NCBI GenBank assembly: GCA_031254195.1
Contig: JAIRUW010000036.1
Location: 1-50,117, forward strand
Length of the DNA stretch: 50,117 nt
Direction of reading: 5' to 3'
Origin: Oscillospiraceae bacterium
Lineage (GTDB): Bacteria; Bacillota; Clostridia; Oscillospirales; UBA929
The notes below the pieces were generated by a model. The model did not search any database, was not told the origin of the DNA, and saw only the letters and a program-made list of their open reading frames with translations. Within the stretch, counting starts at the first letter, position 1. Each line of letters starts with the position of its first letter. This document shows positions 24,354 to 33,075 of this stretch, piece by piece. The position numbers and the translations under genes were made by a program.

Positions 24354-26291
24354 ATGAAAAGACTTTATAGCTGGGTGCTTACCCTCGCGCTCATCCTCGC
24401 GCTTGTCCCGGCGGCCAGTGTCTCGGCAAGCGAAACCTACGAACCATACGCCGCCGTGGAAGTCTTTGACGACCTGACAATTACCTTTACGATGGTGAGG
24501 GGCAGGGTAACGAGCGTCAACAACACCGGGGAAACCATCATCCAATACTACTTAGGATCAGTATTCCATGGTGTTTCATTTGACAAAGAGGTATATATGT
24601 ACCACTTGGCCCATACACCAACCAAGAGGCCGGTAACGTATAATATAGGGCCGGATACCTATAGTCCGGGGACGGACGGAAAATATTACACATCTCTGGA
24701 CAGTCAGGTTCCCGGCGGTATCGAATGTGTGGGTACATGGGTCGAGTCTATGGGCGAAAGAGTCTTTATCGTGTTTGTTGCGTACAGTGGCTCTAACGCA
24801 TTTGATACAGAAAGAATAGAAGACGCAAGGGTGAGAGCGGGAGCAAACCTTGACGATTCCCTCTTGCCGGTTGAAAAGGTGGGTGCGACACAACCCACCC
24901 GAATCAACTATGACGGTTCGGCCATCGACTGGAAAGCGCTGTATAGAAAACGAATCGAATCGCTGTCGCCTTCACCTGCCATTTTTGCGCTGGCTGACCT
25001 CAATAACGACGGTATTCCCGAACTGCTGACCGCGACCAGCGCCGCACCAAACTCCGGCGTCCAATTGCACCACATCATCAAATCCGTCAAAAGTGTCCGC
25101 ACTTGTACAGTCGCTGCGAGCAGTTTGGATCAAGTGAACTTGTGGCGGTATCGTGACGGCACTATATATTTCAACTCGTTAGGTTATCGCATCCTCAACG
25201 AAAAAGGAGGGGTGCCGGCTTATAAATCACCGGACGGCGGATCCCTCGGCACTTCTGCCGACCAAAGGCTTATCAGCGCCAGCCAGTGGATGCCATATTC
25301 GCAGGATGCGTTCAGTAACGCTATGAATACATGGGCACCATCAACCGTCCCCGATACCCGCGCCGGGATGACGGCCGAAATAACGAGTAGTAGATTGTAC
25401 AATCAGATACGTAGCATAACCCTAACGAACGTGACACAGCAAATGGTAGATGCCGGTGTGTATGTGGGGATTTGCAGGGCCGGAGCAGTGATTAACGATT
25501 TTCATAATTATGTAAATGCTTATCTCATCATGCCGGAAGGCAGCCAGTACGGCTCTACGGGGGTCAGCGCGTATGCCGCCGCTACCGCCACTTATACGGT
25601 TAGTGGGGGGAATTACCGGCTGGAAGAAGAATGGGAAATCAGGCTTTACATAGGGGGAGGTTTGGTGGTATCCATACCCCTCAATGATTCGGGCAGCACG
25701 ACCCCGCCCCCCGCCAACCCCCTCGACAGCGCCGCAGACTGGGCGAAGACTGGTATCACAGCGGCAATCGGCAAGGGCTTCGTCCCGGCGGATATTCAAG
25801 GCAACTACACCAATGTCATAACCCGCGCCGAGTTCTGCCGCCTCGCCGTCAGATGGCTGGAGGTGCGGCTGAATAAGAGCATCGACGCAATCGTAGCGGA
25901 GCATGGGATAGCGGAAAGGATGGGGCATACCTTCAGCGACACCACCAACACCAATATACTCGCGGCATACCGTTTGGGCGTTACGGGCGGGGAGTTAGCG
26001 CCGACGGACGCGGCCCCCGGACGGTTCAATCCAAGCGGGCAGTTCAACCGCGAGCAGGCGGCGATGATGATACTGAACACTGTCAAGGTAGCGGGAATGG
26101 ACGTGAGCAATACCAGCTCAGCGGGGTTCAACGACATCGGCACAGCCTCCAGCTGGGCGGTGAACGCGATCAACTACGTGAGGAACGCGGGCATCATGAG
26201 CGGCACGGGCACGGCGGATAACCCGCTGTTCAGCCCGCAGAGGGCGTATACACGGCAGGAGAGCATTGTGACGTTTAATAATATTGGGTAG
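24354..26291 (+). CDS. Secreted S-layer-homology domain protein
   Basis: A 645-residue exported protein. MKRLYSWVLTLALILALVPA starts a clear signal peptide cut near SVSA-SET. About 430 residues of unrecognised, largely beta-rich ectodomain follow, with an FG-GAP/VCBS-like ALADLNNDGIPELL near 220. A short Pro-rich linker (TTPPPANP) leads to three SLH repeats at the C-terminus (TRAEFCRLAVRWL; FNREQAAMMIL; YTRQESIVTFN). SLH repeats anchor to pyruvylated secondary cell-wall polymers. ATG 24354 is preferred because it begins the signal peptide; an in-frame ATG at 24318 would add 12 residues. Confidence 0.85.
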   Translation: MKRLYSWVLTLALILALVPAASVSASETYEPYAAVEVFDDLTITFTMVRGRVTSVNNTGETIIQYYLGSVFHGVSFDKEVYMYHLAHTPTKRPVTYNIGPDTYSPGTDGKYYTSLDSQVPGGIECVGTWVESMGERVFIVFVAYSGSNAFDTERIEDARVRAGANLDDSLLPVEKVGATQPTRINYDGSAIDWKALYRKRIESLSPSPAIFALADLNNDGIPELLTATSAAPNSGVQLHHIIKSVKSVRTCTVAASSLDQVNLWRYRDGTIYFNSLGYRILNEKGGVPAYKSPDGGSLGTSADQRLISASQWMPYSQDAFSNAMNTWAPSTVPDTRAGMTAEITSSRLYNQIRSITLTNVTQQMVDAGVYVGICRAGAVINDFHNYVNAYLIMPEGSQYGSTGVSAYAAATATYTVSGGNYRLEEEWEIRLYIGGGLVVSIPLNDSGSTTPPPANPLDSAADWAKTGITAAIGKGFVPADIQGNYTNVITRAEFCRLAVRWLEVRLNKSIDAIVAEHGIAERMGHTFSDTTNTNILAAYRLGVTGGELAPTDAAPGRFNPSGQFNREQAAMMILNTVKVAGMDVSNTSSAGFNDIGTASSWAVNAINYVRNAGIMSGTGTADNPLFSPQRAYTRQESIVTFNNIG

Positions 26292-26307
26292 GACCCGTAA
26301 ATTTTTC

Positions 26308-26336
26308 TTTACAATTCTTGAGGGATATGGTATACT
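26308..26336 (+). promoter_or_regulatory. Promoter of htpG
   Basis: TTTACA (26308-26313), 17 nt, TATACT (26331-26336) with an extended -10 TGG just before it. A leader of about 70 nt with a strong hairpin follows. No CIRCE element is present. Confidence 0.8.
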
Positions 26337-26346
26337 GCTCAATCAT

Positions 26347-26386
26347 GTAAGCCCTATCGCGCCCACAGCGCAGGCTGTGGGCTTAC
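26347..26386 (+). promoter_or_regulatory. Alternative hairpins in the htpG leader
   Basis: GCCCACAG (26361-26368) pairs with CTGTGGGC (26375-26382) in a perfect 8-bp stem. GTAAGCCC (26347-26354) is the exact complement of GGGCTTAC (26379-26386). The two 3' arms share GGGC, so the structures compete or merge into a bulged stem. No T tract follows, so it is not a plain terminator. Confidence 0.5.
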
Positions 26387-26414
26387 TTGCATTAAAATGA
26401 AAAGGTGAGAAATA

Positions 26415-28286
26415 GTGGCAAGACGGCAATTCAAAACAGAATCCAAACGCATCCTCGACTTGATGATCAACTCCGTCTACACGCACAAGGAGATTTTCCT
26501 GCGCGAGTTGATTTCCAACGCGAGCGACGCCATAGACAAGCTCTATTTCCGCTCGCTGACCGATGATGCCGTTACGCTTTCCAAAGAGGAGTACCGCATA
26601 GACATAACGCTCGATAAAGAAGCGAGGACGCTGCGCGTCTCCGACAACGGCTGCGGCATGGACGAAGCCGGGCTGAACGAAAACCTCGGGGTCATCGCGC
26701 ACAGTGGTACGCTGCAATTTAGTGAGCAAGAGCTAAGAGAGCGGGCAGGCAATCTACCGGATGATGAAACCCATGCCGGACATTCGCCCAGCGTTAGGCT
26801 GGTTGGGCAGTTTGGCGTGGGCTTCTATTCGGCGTTCATGGTCAGCAAAAGGGTAACGGTTCTGAGCCGCGCGTATGGTTCGGAGCAGGCGTATCTGTGG
26901 GAATCCGAAGGCGTGGAAGGCTACTCGATCAAAGCGGCGGACAAGCCCTCGCACGGGACAGAGATTACCCTTTATCTCAAAGACGACGCCGATGGTGAGA
27001 CATACGGCGAGTTTTTGGAAGCATACCGCGCCCAAAGCCTTATCAAGAAATATTCCGACTACATCCGCTACCCGATTATATTGGACGGCGGCGAAGAGCC
27101 TGTCAACAGCATGATCCCGCTTTGGCGCAAGAGCAAAAACGAGCTGTCCGCCGACGATTACAACGGCTTTTACAAGAGCAAGTTCCACGATTTCACCGAC
27201 CCGGCGTTCACCGTCCATTACACGGTCGAAGGCGCGGTATCCTATACCGCCCTGCTCTACGGGCCTTCGCAGGCGCCGTTTAACTTTTACTCCCGCGATT
27301 ATGAAAAGGGATTGCAGCTATACGCCAACGGCGTGCTGATTATGGACAAATGCGCCGAACTGCTGCCCGACCATTTCAGCTTTGTCCGCGGGCTGGTTGA
27401 TTCACCCGACCTCTCGCTCAACATCTCCCGGGAAATGTTGCAGCATGACCGTCAGCTTAAAGCGATGGGCAAAAGCATTGAGAAAAAGATCAAAGGCGAA
27501 CTGGAACGTCTGCTGGAGCATGAGCGGGAAAAATATGAGGAGTTTTACAAGGCCTTTGGGCTACAGCTCAAATACGGGCTTTATTCCGGTTACGGACAGA
27601 ATGCCGAGCTTTTGAAGGACCTCGTCCTCTTTCACTCCCTTGCGGAGGAGAAACCTGTAACGATCAAGGAATATGTCGAAAAGATGCCGGAGGGGCAGCA
27701 GCATATCTATTATATCTGCGCCGAAACCCCTGCCAAGGCCGCCCTCCTTCCGCAGACCGAGCGTGTTCGCGGGAAGGGGTACGACATCCTCTGCCTGACC
27801 GAGGATGTAGACGAGTTTGCCCTGAAAATGCTGCGGGCGTACGATGAAAAGGAGTTCCGCTCCGTCTCCGGCGAGGACGTCGGGCTGACCGACGAGGAAA
27901 AAGAGGAGCAGAAGACAAAGAGCGAGGAAAACAAAGACCTGCTGGCCTTTATCAATGAGGCGCTGGGCGATAAGGTGAACGGCGTCACGGTGTCGGCTAG
28001 GCTGGGCCGGCATCCCGTCTGCCTGACCAGCGAGGGCGATTTGACCATAGAGATGGAGAAGGTTTTAAGCCAGATGCCGCACGGCGGCGACATCAAAGCC
28101 AAGCGCGTGCTGGAGCTCAACGCCAACCACGCCGTTTTCGCCGCTATGCGCTCGCTCTTCGTCACCGACCGCGAAAAGCTCAAGGTATATGCCAACCTGC
28201 TCTACACGCAAGCTCTGCTGATCGAGGGTCTGCCGGTGGACGACCCGGTGTCTTTTTCCGATGATATATGCTCGTTGATGGTGTAG
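26415..28286 (+). CDS. htpG: Molecular chaperone HtpG (Hsp90)
   Basis: A 623-residue bacterial Hsp90. The GHKL ATPase motifs are in the first 200 residues: LRELISNASDAIDKL, VSDNGCGM, GVIAHSGT and GQFGVGFYSAFMV. The middle domain shows FYKSKFHDFTDPAF and SPDLSLNISREMLQHD; a C-terminal dimer domain closes it. GTG 26415 is the start, with AAAGGTGAG upstream. The 3' end overlaps the ATPase gene by 19 nt, so htpG heads the transcript that runs into the oxidoreductase genes. Confidence 0.97.
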   Translation: MARRQFKTESKRILDLMINSVYTHKEIFLRELISNASDAIDKLYFRSLTDDAVTLSKEEYRIDITLDKEARTLRVSDNGCGMDEAGLNENLGVIAHSGTLQFSEQELRERAGNLPDDETHAGHSPSVRLVGQFGVGFYSAFMVSKRVTVLSRAYGSEQAYLWESEGVEGYSIKAADKPSHGTEITLYLKDDADGETYGEFLEAYRAQSLIKKYSDYIRYPIILDGGEEPVNSMIPLWRKSKNELSADDYNGFYKSKFHDFTDPAFTVHYTVEGAVSYTALLYGPSQAPFNFYSRDYEKGLQLYANGVLIMDKCAELLPDHFSFVRGLVDSPDLSLNISREMLQHDRQLKAMGKSIEKKIKGELERLLEHEREKYEEFYKAFGLQLKYGLYSGYGQNAELLKDLVLFHSLAEEKPVTIKEYVEKMPEGQQHIYYICAETPAKAALLPQTERVRGKGYDILCLTEDVDEFALKMLRAYDEKEFRSVSGEDVGLTDEEKEEQKTKSEENKDLLAFINEALGDKVNGVTVSARLGRHPVCLTSEGDLTIEMEKVLSQMPHGGDIKAKRVLELNANHAVFAAMRSLFVTDREKLKVYANLLYTQALLIEGLPVDDPVSFSDDICSLMV

Positions 28287-28957
28287 GGGGTCATGTGCCG
28301 CCGGCCCGTATCACCGTCCTCGCCGGGCATTATGGCTCCGGCAAGACGCAGATCGCTACATATCTGGCGTTGGAGCGGCGCAAGCATTCCCCACGCGTGA
28401 CATTGTGCGATCTCGACATCGTCAATCCGTATTTCCGCACGATAGACAACCGCGAACTGCTGGAAAACGCCGGGGTGCGCCTGATCTCCTCCGATTTGGC
28501 CGGGTCAAACGTAGAATCGCCGGGGTTCCCGCCGGAAGCGGCCTCTGTCTTTGACGACGAAAGCGTGACCGCCGTCATTGATGTAGGCGGCGACGACCGC
28601 GGGGCTTTGGCGTTGGGACGCTACTCCGAACAGCTCAAACTGGAGTCCGAGATTCTATTGGTCATCAACAAATACCGCCCCCTCTCCTCCGGCGCGAAGG
28701 ACACCTGCGTGATCTGCCGGGAGATTGAGGCTGCCGGGAGATTCCGCTTCACCGGAATCGTCAACAATTCCAACCTCGGAGCCTGGACAACGGCGGAGGA
28801 TGTGCTCGCCTCCCTTCCTTACGCCGCTGAAATCGGGGAAACCCTCGGACTGCCGGTCGTTGCGATATCGGCGGCACGGCGTTTGGAAGAGCCATTGCGC
28901 GAAACTGTCAAACCCCTATGGTTGATGGAACTTTATAGAAAATGGGTGTCATTATGA
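28268..28957 (+). CDS. P-loop ATPase of the MinD/ParA/CobQ type
   Basis: A 229-residue protein with a Walker A GHYGSGKTQ (20-28, Lys26) and a DLDIVNPYFRT stretch. A later DVGGDDRGALALG (Walker B-like) precedes VINKYRP. It belongs to the SIMIBI-class ATPases. Similar proteins are often seen beside 2-oxoacid:ferredoxin oxidoreductase genes in Clostridia, but their role is not established; a cofactor-insertion or assembly role would be inference. The start lies inside htpG, and the stop overlaps the ferredoxin ATG (ATGA). Confidence 0.8.
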   Translation: MLVDGVGGHVPPARITVLAGHYGSGKTQIATYLALERRKHSPRVTLCDLDIVNPYFRTIDNRELLENAGVRLISSDLAGSNVESPGFPPEAASVFDDESVTAVIDVGGDDRGALALGRYSEQLKLESEILLVINKYRPLSSGAKDTCVICREIEAAGRFRFTGIVNNSNLGAWTTAEDVLASLPYAAEIGETLGLPVVAISAARRLEEPLRETVKPLWLMELYRKWVSL

Positions 28958-29184
28958 ACAAACTGGTAATCAACGCCTCCCTCTGCAAGGGCTGCTCCCT
29001 CTGCGTGGACGCTTGCCCCAAAAAACTGTTGCGCATCTCATCGGACAAGCTGAATGAAAAGGGTTACCATCCCATCGAGCTGACGGATGAGAGCGCCTGC
29101 ATCTCCTGCGCGTTCTGCGCTGTTATGTGCCCGGACTGCATTATTACGGTCTTTTCTCCGCCTAAGGCGGGGAAAAGCAATTAG
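28954..29184 (+). CDS. korD: 2-oxoacid:ferredoxin oxidoreductase delta subunit (2[4Fe-4S] ferredoxin)
   Basis: A 76-residue ferredoxin with two full CxxCxxCxxxCP motifs, CKGCSLCVDACP and CISCAFCAVMCP, which bind two [4Fe-4S] clusters. ATG 28954 is chosen because it makes the ATGA overlap with the upstream stop. As the first subunit gene of a KOR/VOR-type cluster it carries electrons from the thiamine-diphosphate centre towards free ferredoxin. Confidence 0.9.
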   Translation: MNKLVINASLCKGCSLCVDACPKKLLRISSDKLNEKGYHPIELTDESACISCAFCAVMCPDCIITVFSPPKAGKSN

Positions 29185-29194
29185 GAGAATTGCT

Positions 29195-30253
29195 ATGAGT
29201 GAAAAGGTTTTGATCAAAGGCAACGAAGCCATCGCAGAGGCGGCCATCGCGGCGGGGTGCCGCCATTTCTTCGGTTACCCCATCACGCCGCAGAACGAGC
29301 TGGCCGCTCATATGTCGCGGCGTATGCCTAAAGTAGACGGTGTATTCCTGCAAGCCGAGAGCGAGGTCGCCGCCATCAATATGATCTACGGCGCTTCGGC
29401 GGCGGGCGTCCGCTGCATGACGTCCTCTTCCAGCCCCGGCATCTCGCTGAAAGCCGAAGGGCTTTCCTACCTCGCCGGGTGCGACCTGCCCGCCGTCGTC
29501 GTCAACGTACAGCGCGGCGGCCCCGGACTGGGCAGTATCCAGCCCTCGCAGGCCGACTATTTTCAAGCGACGCGTGGCGGCGGCCACGGCGACTACCATA
29601 TCCTTGTTCTCGCGCCCAACAGCGTGCAAGAGATGTATTCCCACACCATCAAAGCCTTTGACCTCGCCGACCGGTACCGCATGACGGTGATGATTTTGAC
29701 CGACGGTTTTTTGGGCCAGATGATGGAACCTGTTGTAATCAATAACGAACAGCTGACAACAAACAGCGAGAAGCCTTGGGCGGTGACGCAGGGCAAGGGC
29801 AAAAACATCATCAACTCGCTTTTCCTCAAGCCGGACGCTCTGGAAAAGTCCAACCTTGATCGGTACGCGAAGTATCAGAAGGTTGAAGAGTCTGAGCCAT
29901 TGCATGAGGGCTATTTGCTGGACGACGCGGAGATCGTTGTGGCTTCCTATGGCGCTTCGTCCCGGATTGCCCGCAACGCCATAGATGAGGCGCGGGGACG
30001 CGGGATCAAAGCGGGACTTCTGCGCCCGGTTACGCTTTGGCCGTTCCCGAAAAAGGCGTTTGCCAAGGCGGCGGAAAAGGCCCGCGCCTTTGTTTCGGTA
30101 GAAATGAGCATGGGGCAGATGATCGAAGATGTGGAGCTTGCGATCCGTTGCCGGAGGCCTGTTCTCCTATGCAGCCGCGTTGGCGGCGTCGCGCCGGAGC
30201 CGGCGCAGATCCTCGCATCTATCCTTGAAGCGGATAAGGAGAAAGCGATATGA
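29195..30253 (+). CDS. korA: 2-oxoacid:ferredoxin oxidoreductase alpha subunit
   Basis: A 352-residue subunit. It starts at ATG 29195 with TTAGGAGA upstream; the longer open frame before it is out of context. Recognisable are EAAIAAGCRHFFGYPITPQNELAAHM, SSSPGISLKAEGLSYLAG, NVQRGGPGLGSIQPSQADY and a C-terminal transketolase-like part (VVASYGASSRIARNAI). With KorB, KorC and KorD it oxidatively decarboxylates a 2-oxoacid (2-oxoglutarate or a branched-chain oxoacid) to the CoA ester, reducing ferredoxin. Which substrate is used cannot be told. Confidence 0.93.
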   Translation: MSEKVLIKGNEAIAEAAIAAGCRHFFGYPITPQNELAAHMSRRMPKVDGVFLQAESEVAAINMIYGASAAGVRCMTSSSSPGISLKAEGLSYLAGCDLPAVVVNVQRGGPGLGSIQPSQADYFQATRGGGHGDYHILVLAPNSVQEMYSHTIKAFDLADRYRMTVMILTDGFLGQMMEPVVINNEQLTTNSEKPWAVTQGKGKNIINSLFLKPDALEKSNLDRYAKYQKVEESEPLHEGYLLDDAEIVVASYGASSRIARNAIDEARGRGIKAGLLRPVTLWPFPKKAFAKAAEKARAFVSVEMSMGQMIEDVELAIRCRRPVLLCSRVGGVAPEPAQILASILEADKEKAI

Positions 30254-30987
30254 ACACTGTATTCCAAAAATCCCCTATGTTGGCCGACATGCCGTTGCAT
30301 TACTGCCCCGGCTGTACGCATGGCATCATCCACCGGCTGGTGGCCGAGGCCTTAGACGAGCTGAGCGTCGGTGACCGTACCGTCGGCATCGCGCCGGTTG
30401 GCTGTTCCGTTATGGCGTATAACTATTTTACCTGCGATTTCATTCAGGCGGCGCACGGCCGCGCTCCGGCTGTCGCTACCGGCGTCAAGCGGGCGCGCCC
30501 TGAAAGCGTGGTCTTTACCTATCAGGGAGACGGCGACCTTGCCGCCATCGGCACCGCGGAGACGGTACACGCCGCCGCGCGCGGGGAGAACATCACCGCC
30601 ATCTTTGTCAACAATGCCATCTACGGCATGACCGGCGGGCAGATGGCCCCCACCACCATGCCGGGTCAGGTGACACAAACCTCCCCTTACGGGCGGGACC
30701 CCAAGGCGGCGGGCTACCCCATCCGCGTCTGTGAGATGCTCGCGACGCTGGACGGCACGGCATACTGTGAGCGGGTGTCGGTGGACTGCGTGAAGAACGT
30801 CCGCGCCGCGAAAAAGGCCGTCAAGAAAGCCTTTGAGATACAGCTCGCGGGCAAGGGGTTCTCATTGGTCGAGGTCTTGTCCACCTGTCCCACCAACTGG
30901 GGCCTGACGCCCGTAGGTGCGCTGGAATGGCTGCGGGAGAAGATGATGCCGTATTACCCGCCGGGTGTGTATAAAGACAACGCATGA
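30250..30987 (+). CDS. korB: 2-oxoacid:ferredoxin oxidoreductase beta subunit (thiamine diphosphate binding)
   Basis: A 245-residue subunit with HYCPGCTHGIIHRLV near the N-terminus and the thiamine-diphosphate/Mg motif from GDGDLAAIG to NNAIYGMTGGQ. It also has PTTMPGQVTQTSPYGRD and VLSTCPTNWG, typical of KorB. ATGA overlap with korA at its start and with the phosphoesterase at its end shows tight coupling. Confidence 0.94.
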   Translation: MNTVFQKSPMLADMPLHYCPGCTHGIIHRLVAEALDELSVGDRTVGIAPVGCSVMAYNYFTCDFIQAAHGRAPAVATGVKRARPESVVFTYQGDGDLAAIGTAETVHAAARGENITAIFVNNAIYGMTGGQMAPTTMPGQVTQTSPYGRDPKAAGYPIRVCEMLATLDGTAYCERVSVDCVKNVRAAKKAVKKAFEIQLAGKGFSLVEVLSTCPTNWGLTPVGALEWLREKMMPYYPPGVYKDNA

Positions 30988-31901
30988 ACGCTGTCATAAA
31001 GCGTATTTCACTGGGCAAACGCACCGTATGCGTCAGCGACATCCACGGGCATGGGGACCTTTTTGAAAGGCTGCTGAAAAAGGTCGGGTATACAGCAGAA
31101 GATACCCTCGTCCTGTTGGGCGACCTCTACACCAAAGGCCCCCGCCCCCACGACACATTGCGGCGGATTATCGAAATGTCCCGTTCCCCCAATGTCCACA
31201 TCCTGCGCGGCAACTGCGAGGACATTTTAGAATATCTGTTGCCCGGAGAGGCCGCTTGGATCGAAGCACTGCCGCATATCCTTGAGACGGACAGCTATAT
31301 CTTTGTCCACGGCGGGCTTCCGTCGGAAACCCTTGAAGGGCTGGACGCGTGGGCGTGCATGAAAAACGATGCTTTCCTAGAGCAGGGGCTGACCTTTTCC
31401 AAATGGGTGGTCTCTGGACATTGGCCGGTATACAACTATTGCCACACGATTCCCTGTCACAACCCCATCGTCAACGAGAAACAGCGAATCATAGCGATCG
31501 ACGGCGGCTGTGTGGTGAATTACAGCGGGCAGTTAAACGCCTTTATCATGGAAGACGGCGCGTTTGCTTTTGAGGCGGCTGACGATTATCCGCCGGTACG
31601 GATAGAGAAGGCACAGGAAGAACGCGGCGGGACGCTGAACATCACATGGAGTGACCGCGCGGTCGAGATAACGGAACAAGGCGCGGAATTTTCAACGGCG
31701 CGCCATATTGCGACCGGCGCCTTGCTGGCCATTCCGACCGCATCTCTGTTTACCGATTGGGACGGCAACATTTCCGGCTGCCGGTGCGGGACGGATTACT
31801 TCCTGCCCGTTGCCGCCGGAGAAACGGTTTCGCTGGTAGACGAGTTTTCCGACCGTATTTTGGCGAAGAAAAACGGAACGGTCGGCTGGATTATGAAATA
31901 A
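30984..31901 (+). CDS. Calcineurin-like metallophosphoesterase
   Basis: A 305-residue protein. The N-terminal half has the metallophosphoesterase motifs in order: SDIHGHGD, LLGDLYTKGPRPHDT, LRGNCED, VHGGLP, SGHWP and IAIDGGCV. These resemble Ser/Thr phosphatase-like and diadenosine tetraphosphatase-like members. About 100 C-terminal residues (from about 205) have no recognised domain and look like small beta modules. It overlaps korB by ATGA and sits between korB and korC. The substrate is unknown. Confidence 0.85.
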   Translation: MNAVIKRISLGKRTVCVSDIHGHGDLFERLLKKVGYTAEDTLVLLGDLYTKGPRPHDTLRRIIEMSRSPNVHILRGNCEDILEYLLPGEAAWIEALPHILETDSYIFVHGGLPSETLEGLDAWACMKNDAFLEQGLTFSKWVVSGHWPVYNYCHTIPCHNPIVNEKQRIIAIDGGCVVNYSGQLNAFIMEDGAFAFEAADDYPPVRIEKAQEERGGTLNITWSDRAVEITEQGAEFSTARHIATGALLAIPTASLFTDWDGNISGCRCGTDYFLPVAAGETVSLVDEFSDRILAKKNGTVGWIMK

Positions 31902-31973
31902 GAGGCATTCATAAGGACTATATAGATATTTTACAATCGGATTTTATTGGTAAATAGAAGGAGAGGCGCTATC

Positions 31974-32522
31974 ATGGAAACACGCGTATTGATTGCCGGG
32001 TTCGGCGGGCAGGGGATTTTATTCTTTGGCAAATACATCGCTTATATCGGTATGGAAAAAGAGCAGCAGGTGAGCTGGCTGCCTTCCTATGGCCCTGAGA
32101 TGCGCGGCGGGACGGCGCAGTGCAGCGTGATCCTGTCCGATACGGCCATCGGCAGCCCGGTGATCCCGGAGGCGGATATTTTGGTGGCGATGAACCTCCC
32201 CTCGTTTTTGGCGTTTGAAAGCAGGGTCAAGCCGGGCGGGACAATGTTTTATGATTCTTACCTCATCACCCAGGCCCACAGGCGCGGGGATTTAACCTAC
32301 CGCGGCCTTCCGGCGACCAAGATGGCGGAGGAAAACGGGCTTAAAGGGCTGACCAATATGGTGATGGCGGGCGCGGCCTTGTCCGTACTGCCCGGCGTGG
32401 ATGAAGAGGTGATAACGGCGGCGATGAAAAAAACGATACCTGAGCGAAAAAAAGAAATGTTTGAGAGCAATATGCGGGCGGTTATGCTTGGTTTGGCTTA
32501 TCCGGCTGACGGAGGACAATAA
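31974..32522 (+). CDS. korC: 2-oxoacid:ferredoxin oxidoreductase gamma subunit
   Basis: A 182-residue subunit starting at ATG 31974 behind AAGGAGAGG. It has the family's glycine-rich start IAGFGGQGILFFGKYIAYIG, then SWLPSYGPEMRGGTAQCSVI, VAMNLPSF and GLKGLTNMVMAGA. It completes the four-subunit enzyme and is separated from korB by the phosphoesterase gene and a 72-nt gap. Confidence 0.93.
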   Translation: METRVLIAGFGGQGILFFGKYIAYIGMEKEQQVSWLPSYGPEMRGGTAQCSVILSDTAIGSPVIPEADILVAMNLPSFLAFESRVKPGGTMFYDSYLITQAHRRGDLTYRGLPATKMAEENGLKGLTNMVMAGAALSVLPGVDEEVITAAMKKTIPERKKEMFESNMRAVMLGLAYPADGGQ

Positions 32523-32538
32523 ATATAAAGGATTTTTC

Positions 32539-32567
32539 TTGTAATACCGGGCTAAATGGTGTATAAT
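32539..32567 (+). promoter_or_regulatory. Promoter of carD-ispDF
   Basis: TTGTAA (32539-32544), 17 nt, TATAAT (32562-32567), about 32 nt before the carD ATG. It starts a new unit after korC. Confidence 0.8.
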
Positions 32568-32598
32568 ACCTTCAGAGGGTTAGAAGGAGGTGCGCCGG

Positions 32599-33075
32599 AT
32601 GTACCAAGTCGGTGATAAAATTGTCCATCCCATGCATGGGGCGGGCGTGATAGAGAGCATCGTCAGCCAGAAAGTTGACAGCGCCCATTTGCAATATTAC
32701 GTGATGAAGATGCCCAGCGTCGGGATGCTCGTGATGATTCCCATCCACACCGCCGGGGACATTGGCGTCCGTGCAGTGGTAGATTTTGGTACGGCGGAGG
32801 AGCTTATGCTCTCTCTGGCCGGCCTGGAAATCGATACCACGCCCAATTGGAACCGGCGTTACCGTGAGAATATGCTGCGTATCAAGAGCGGCGATCTGTC
32901 CGAGGTCGCCCGGGTGGTCAAGAGCCTTTCCGCGCGGGACAAGCAGCGCGGCCTGTCAACCGGGGAGCGCAAAATGCTGCACTCGGCAAAGCAGATTTTG
33001 ATCTCAGAGATCGTCCTCGCGCAGAGCGTCGAATACGCGGATGTAGAACAAAGGATCAACAAGGAACTGGCATGA
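32599..33075 (+). CDS. CarD/CdnL-family transcription regulator
   Basis: A 158-residue protein. The N-terminal RNA-polymerase interaction (CdnL/TRCF-like Tudor) domain is seen in YQVGDKIVHPMHGAGVIESI and YYVMKMP. A helical C-terminal DNA-contacting part follows (NRRYRENMLRIKSGDLSEVARVVKSL, GLSTGERKMLHSAKQIL). CarD proteins bind the polymerase beta subunit and stabilise open complexes at many promoters. ATG 32599 is chosen for its AAGGAGG site. The stop overlaps the ispD start, a pairing common in Clostridia. Confidence 0.94.
   Translation: MYQVGDKIVHPMHGAGVIESIVSQKVDSAHLQYYVMKMPSVGMLVMIPIHTAGDIGVRAVVDFGTAEELMLSLAGLEIDTTPNWNRRYRENMLRIKSGDLSEVARVVKSLSARDKQRGLSTGERKMLHSAKQILISEIVLAQSVEYADVEQRINKELA

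Noticed and set aside
23067..24545. A 492-codon open frame on the minus strand opposite asnS
   Set aside because: asnS is unmistakable on the other strand; the antisense product is rich in Arg, His and Gly with no recognisable domain.
26292..26414. CIRCE (HrcA operator) upstream of htpG
   Set aside because: The TTAGCACTC-N9-GAGTGCTAA pattern is absent; the inverted repeats there have unrelated sequence.
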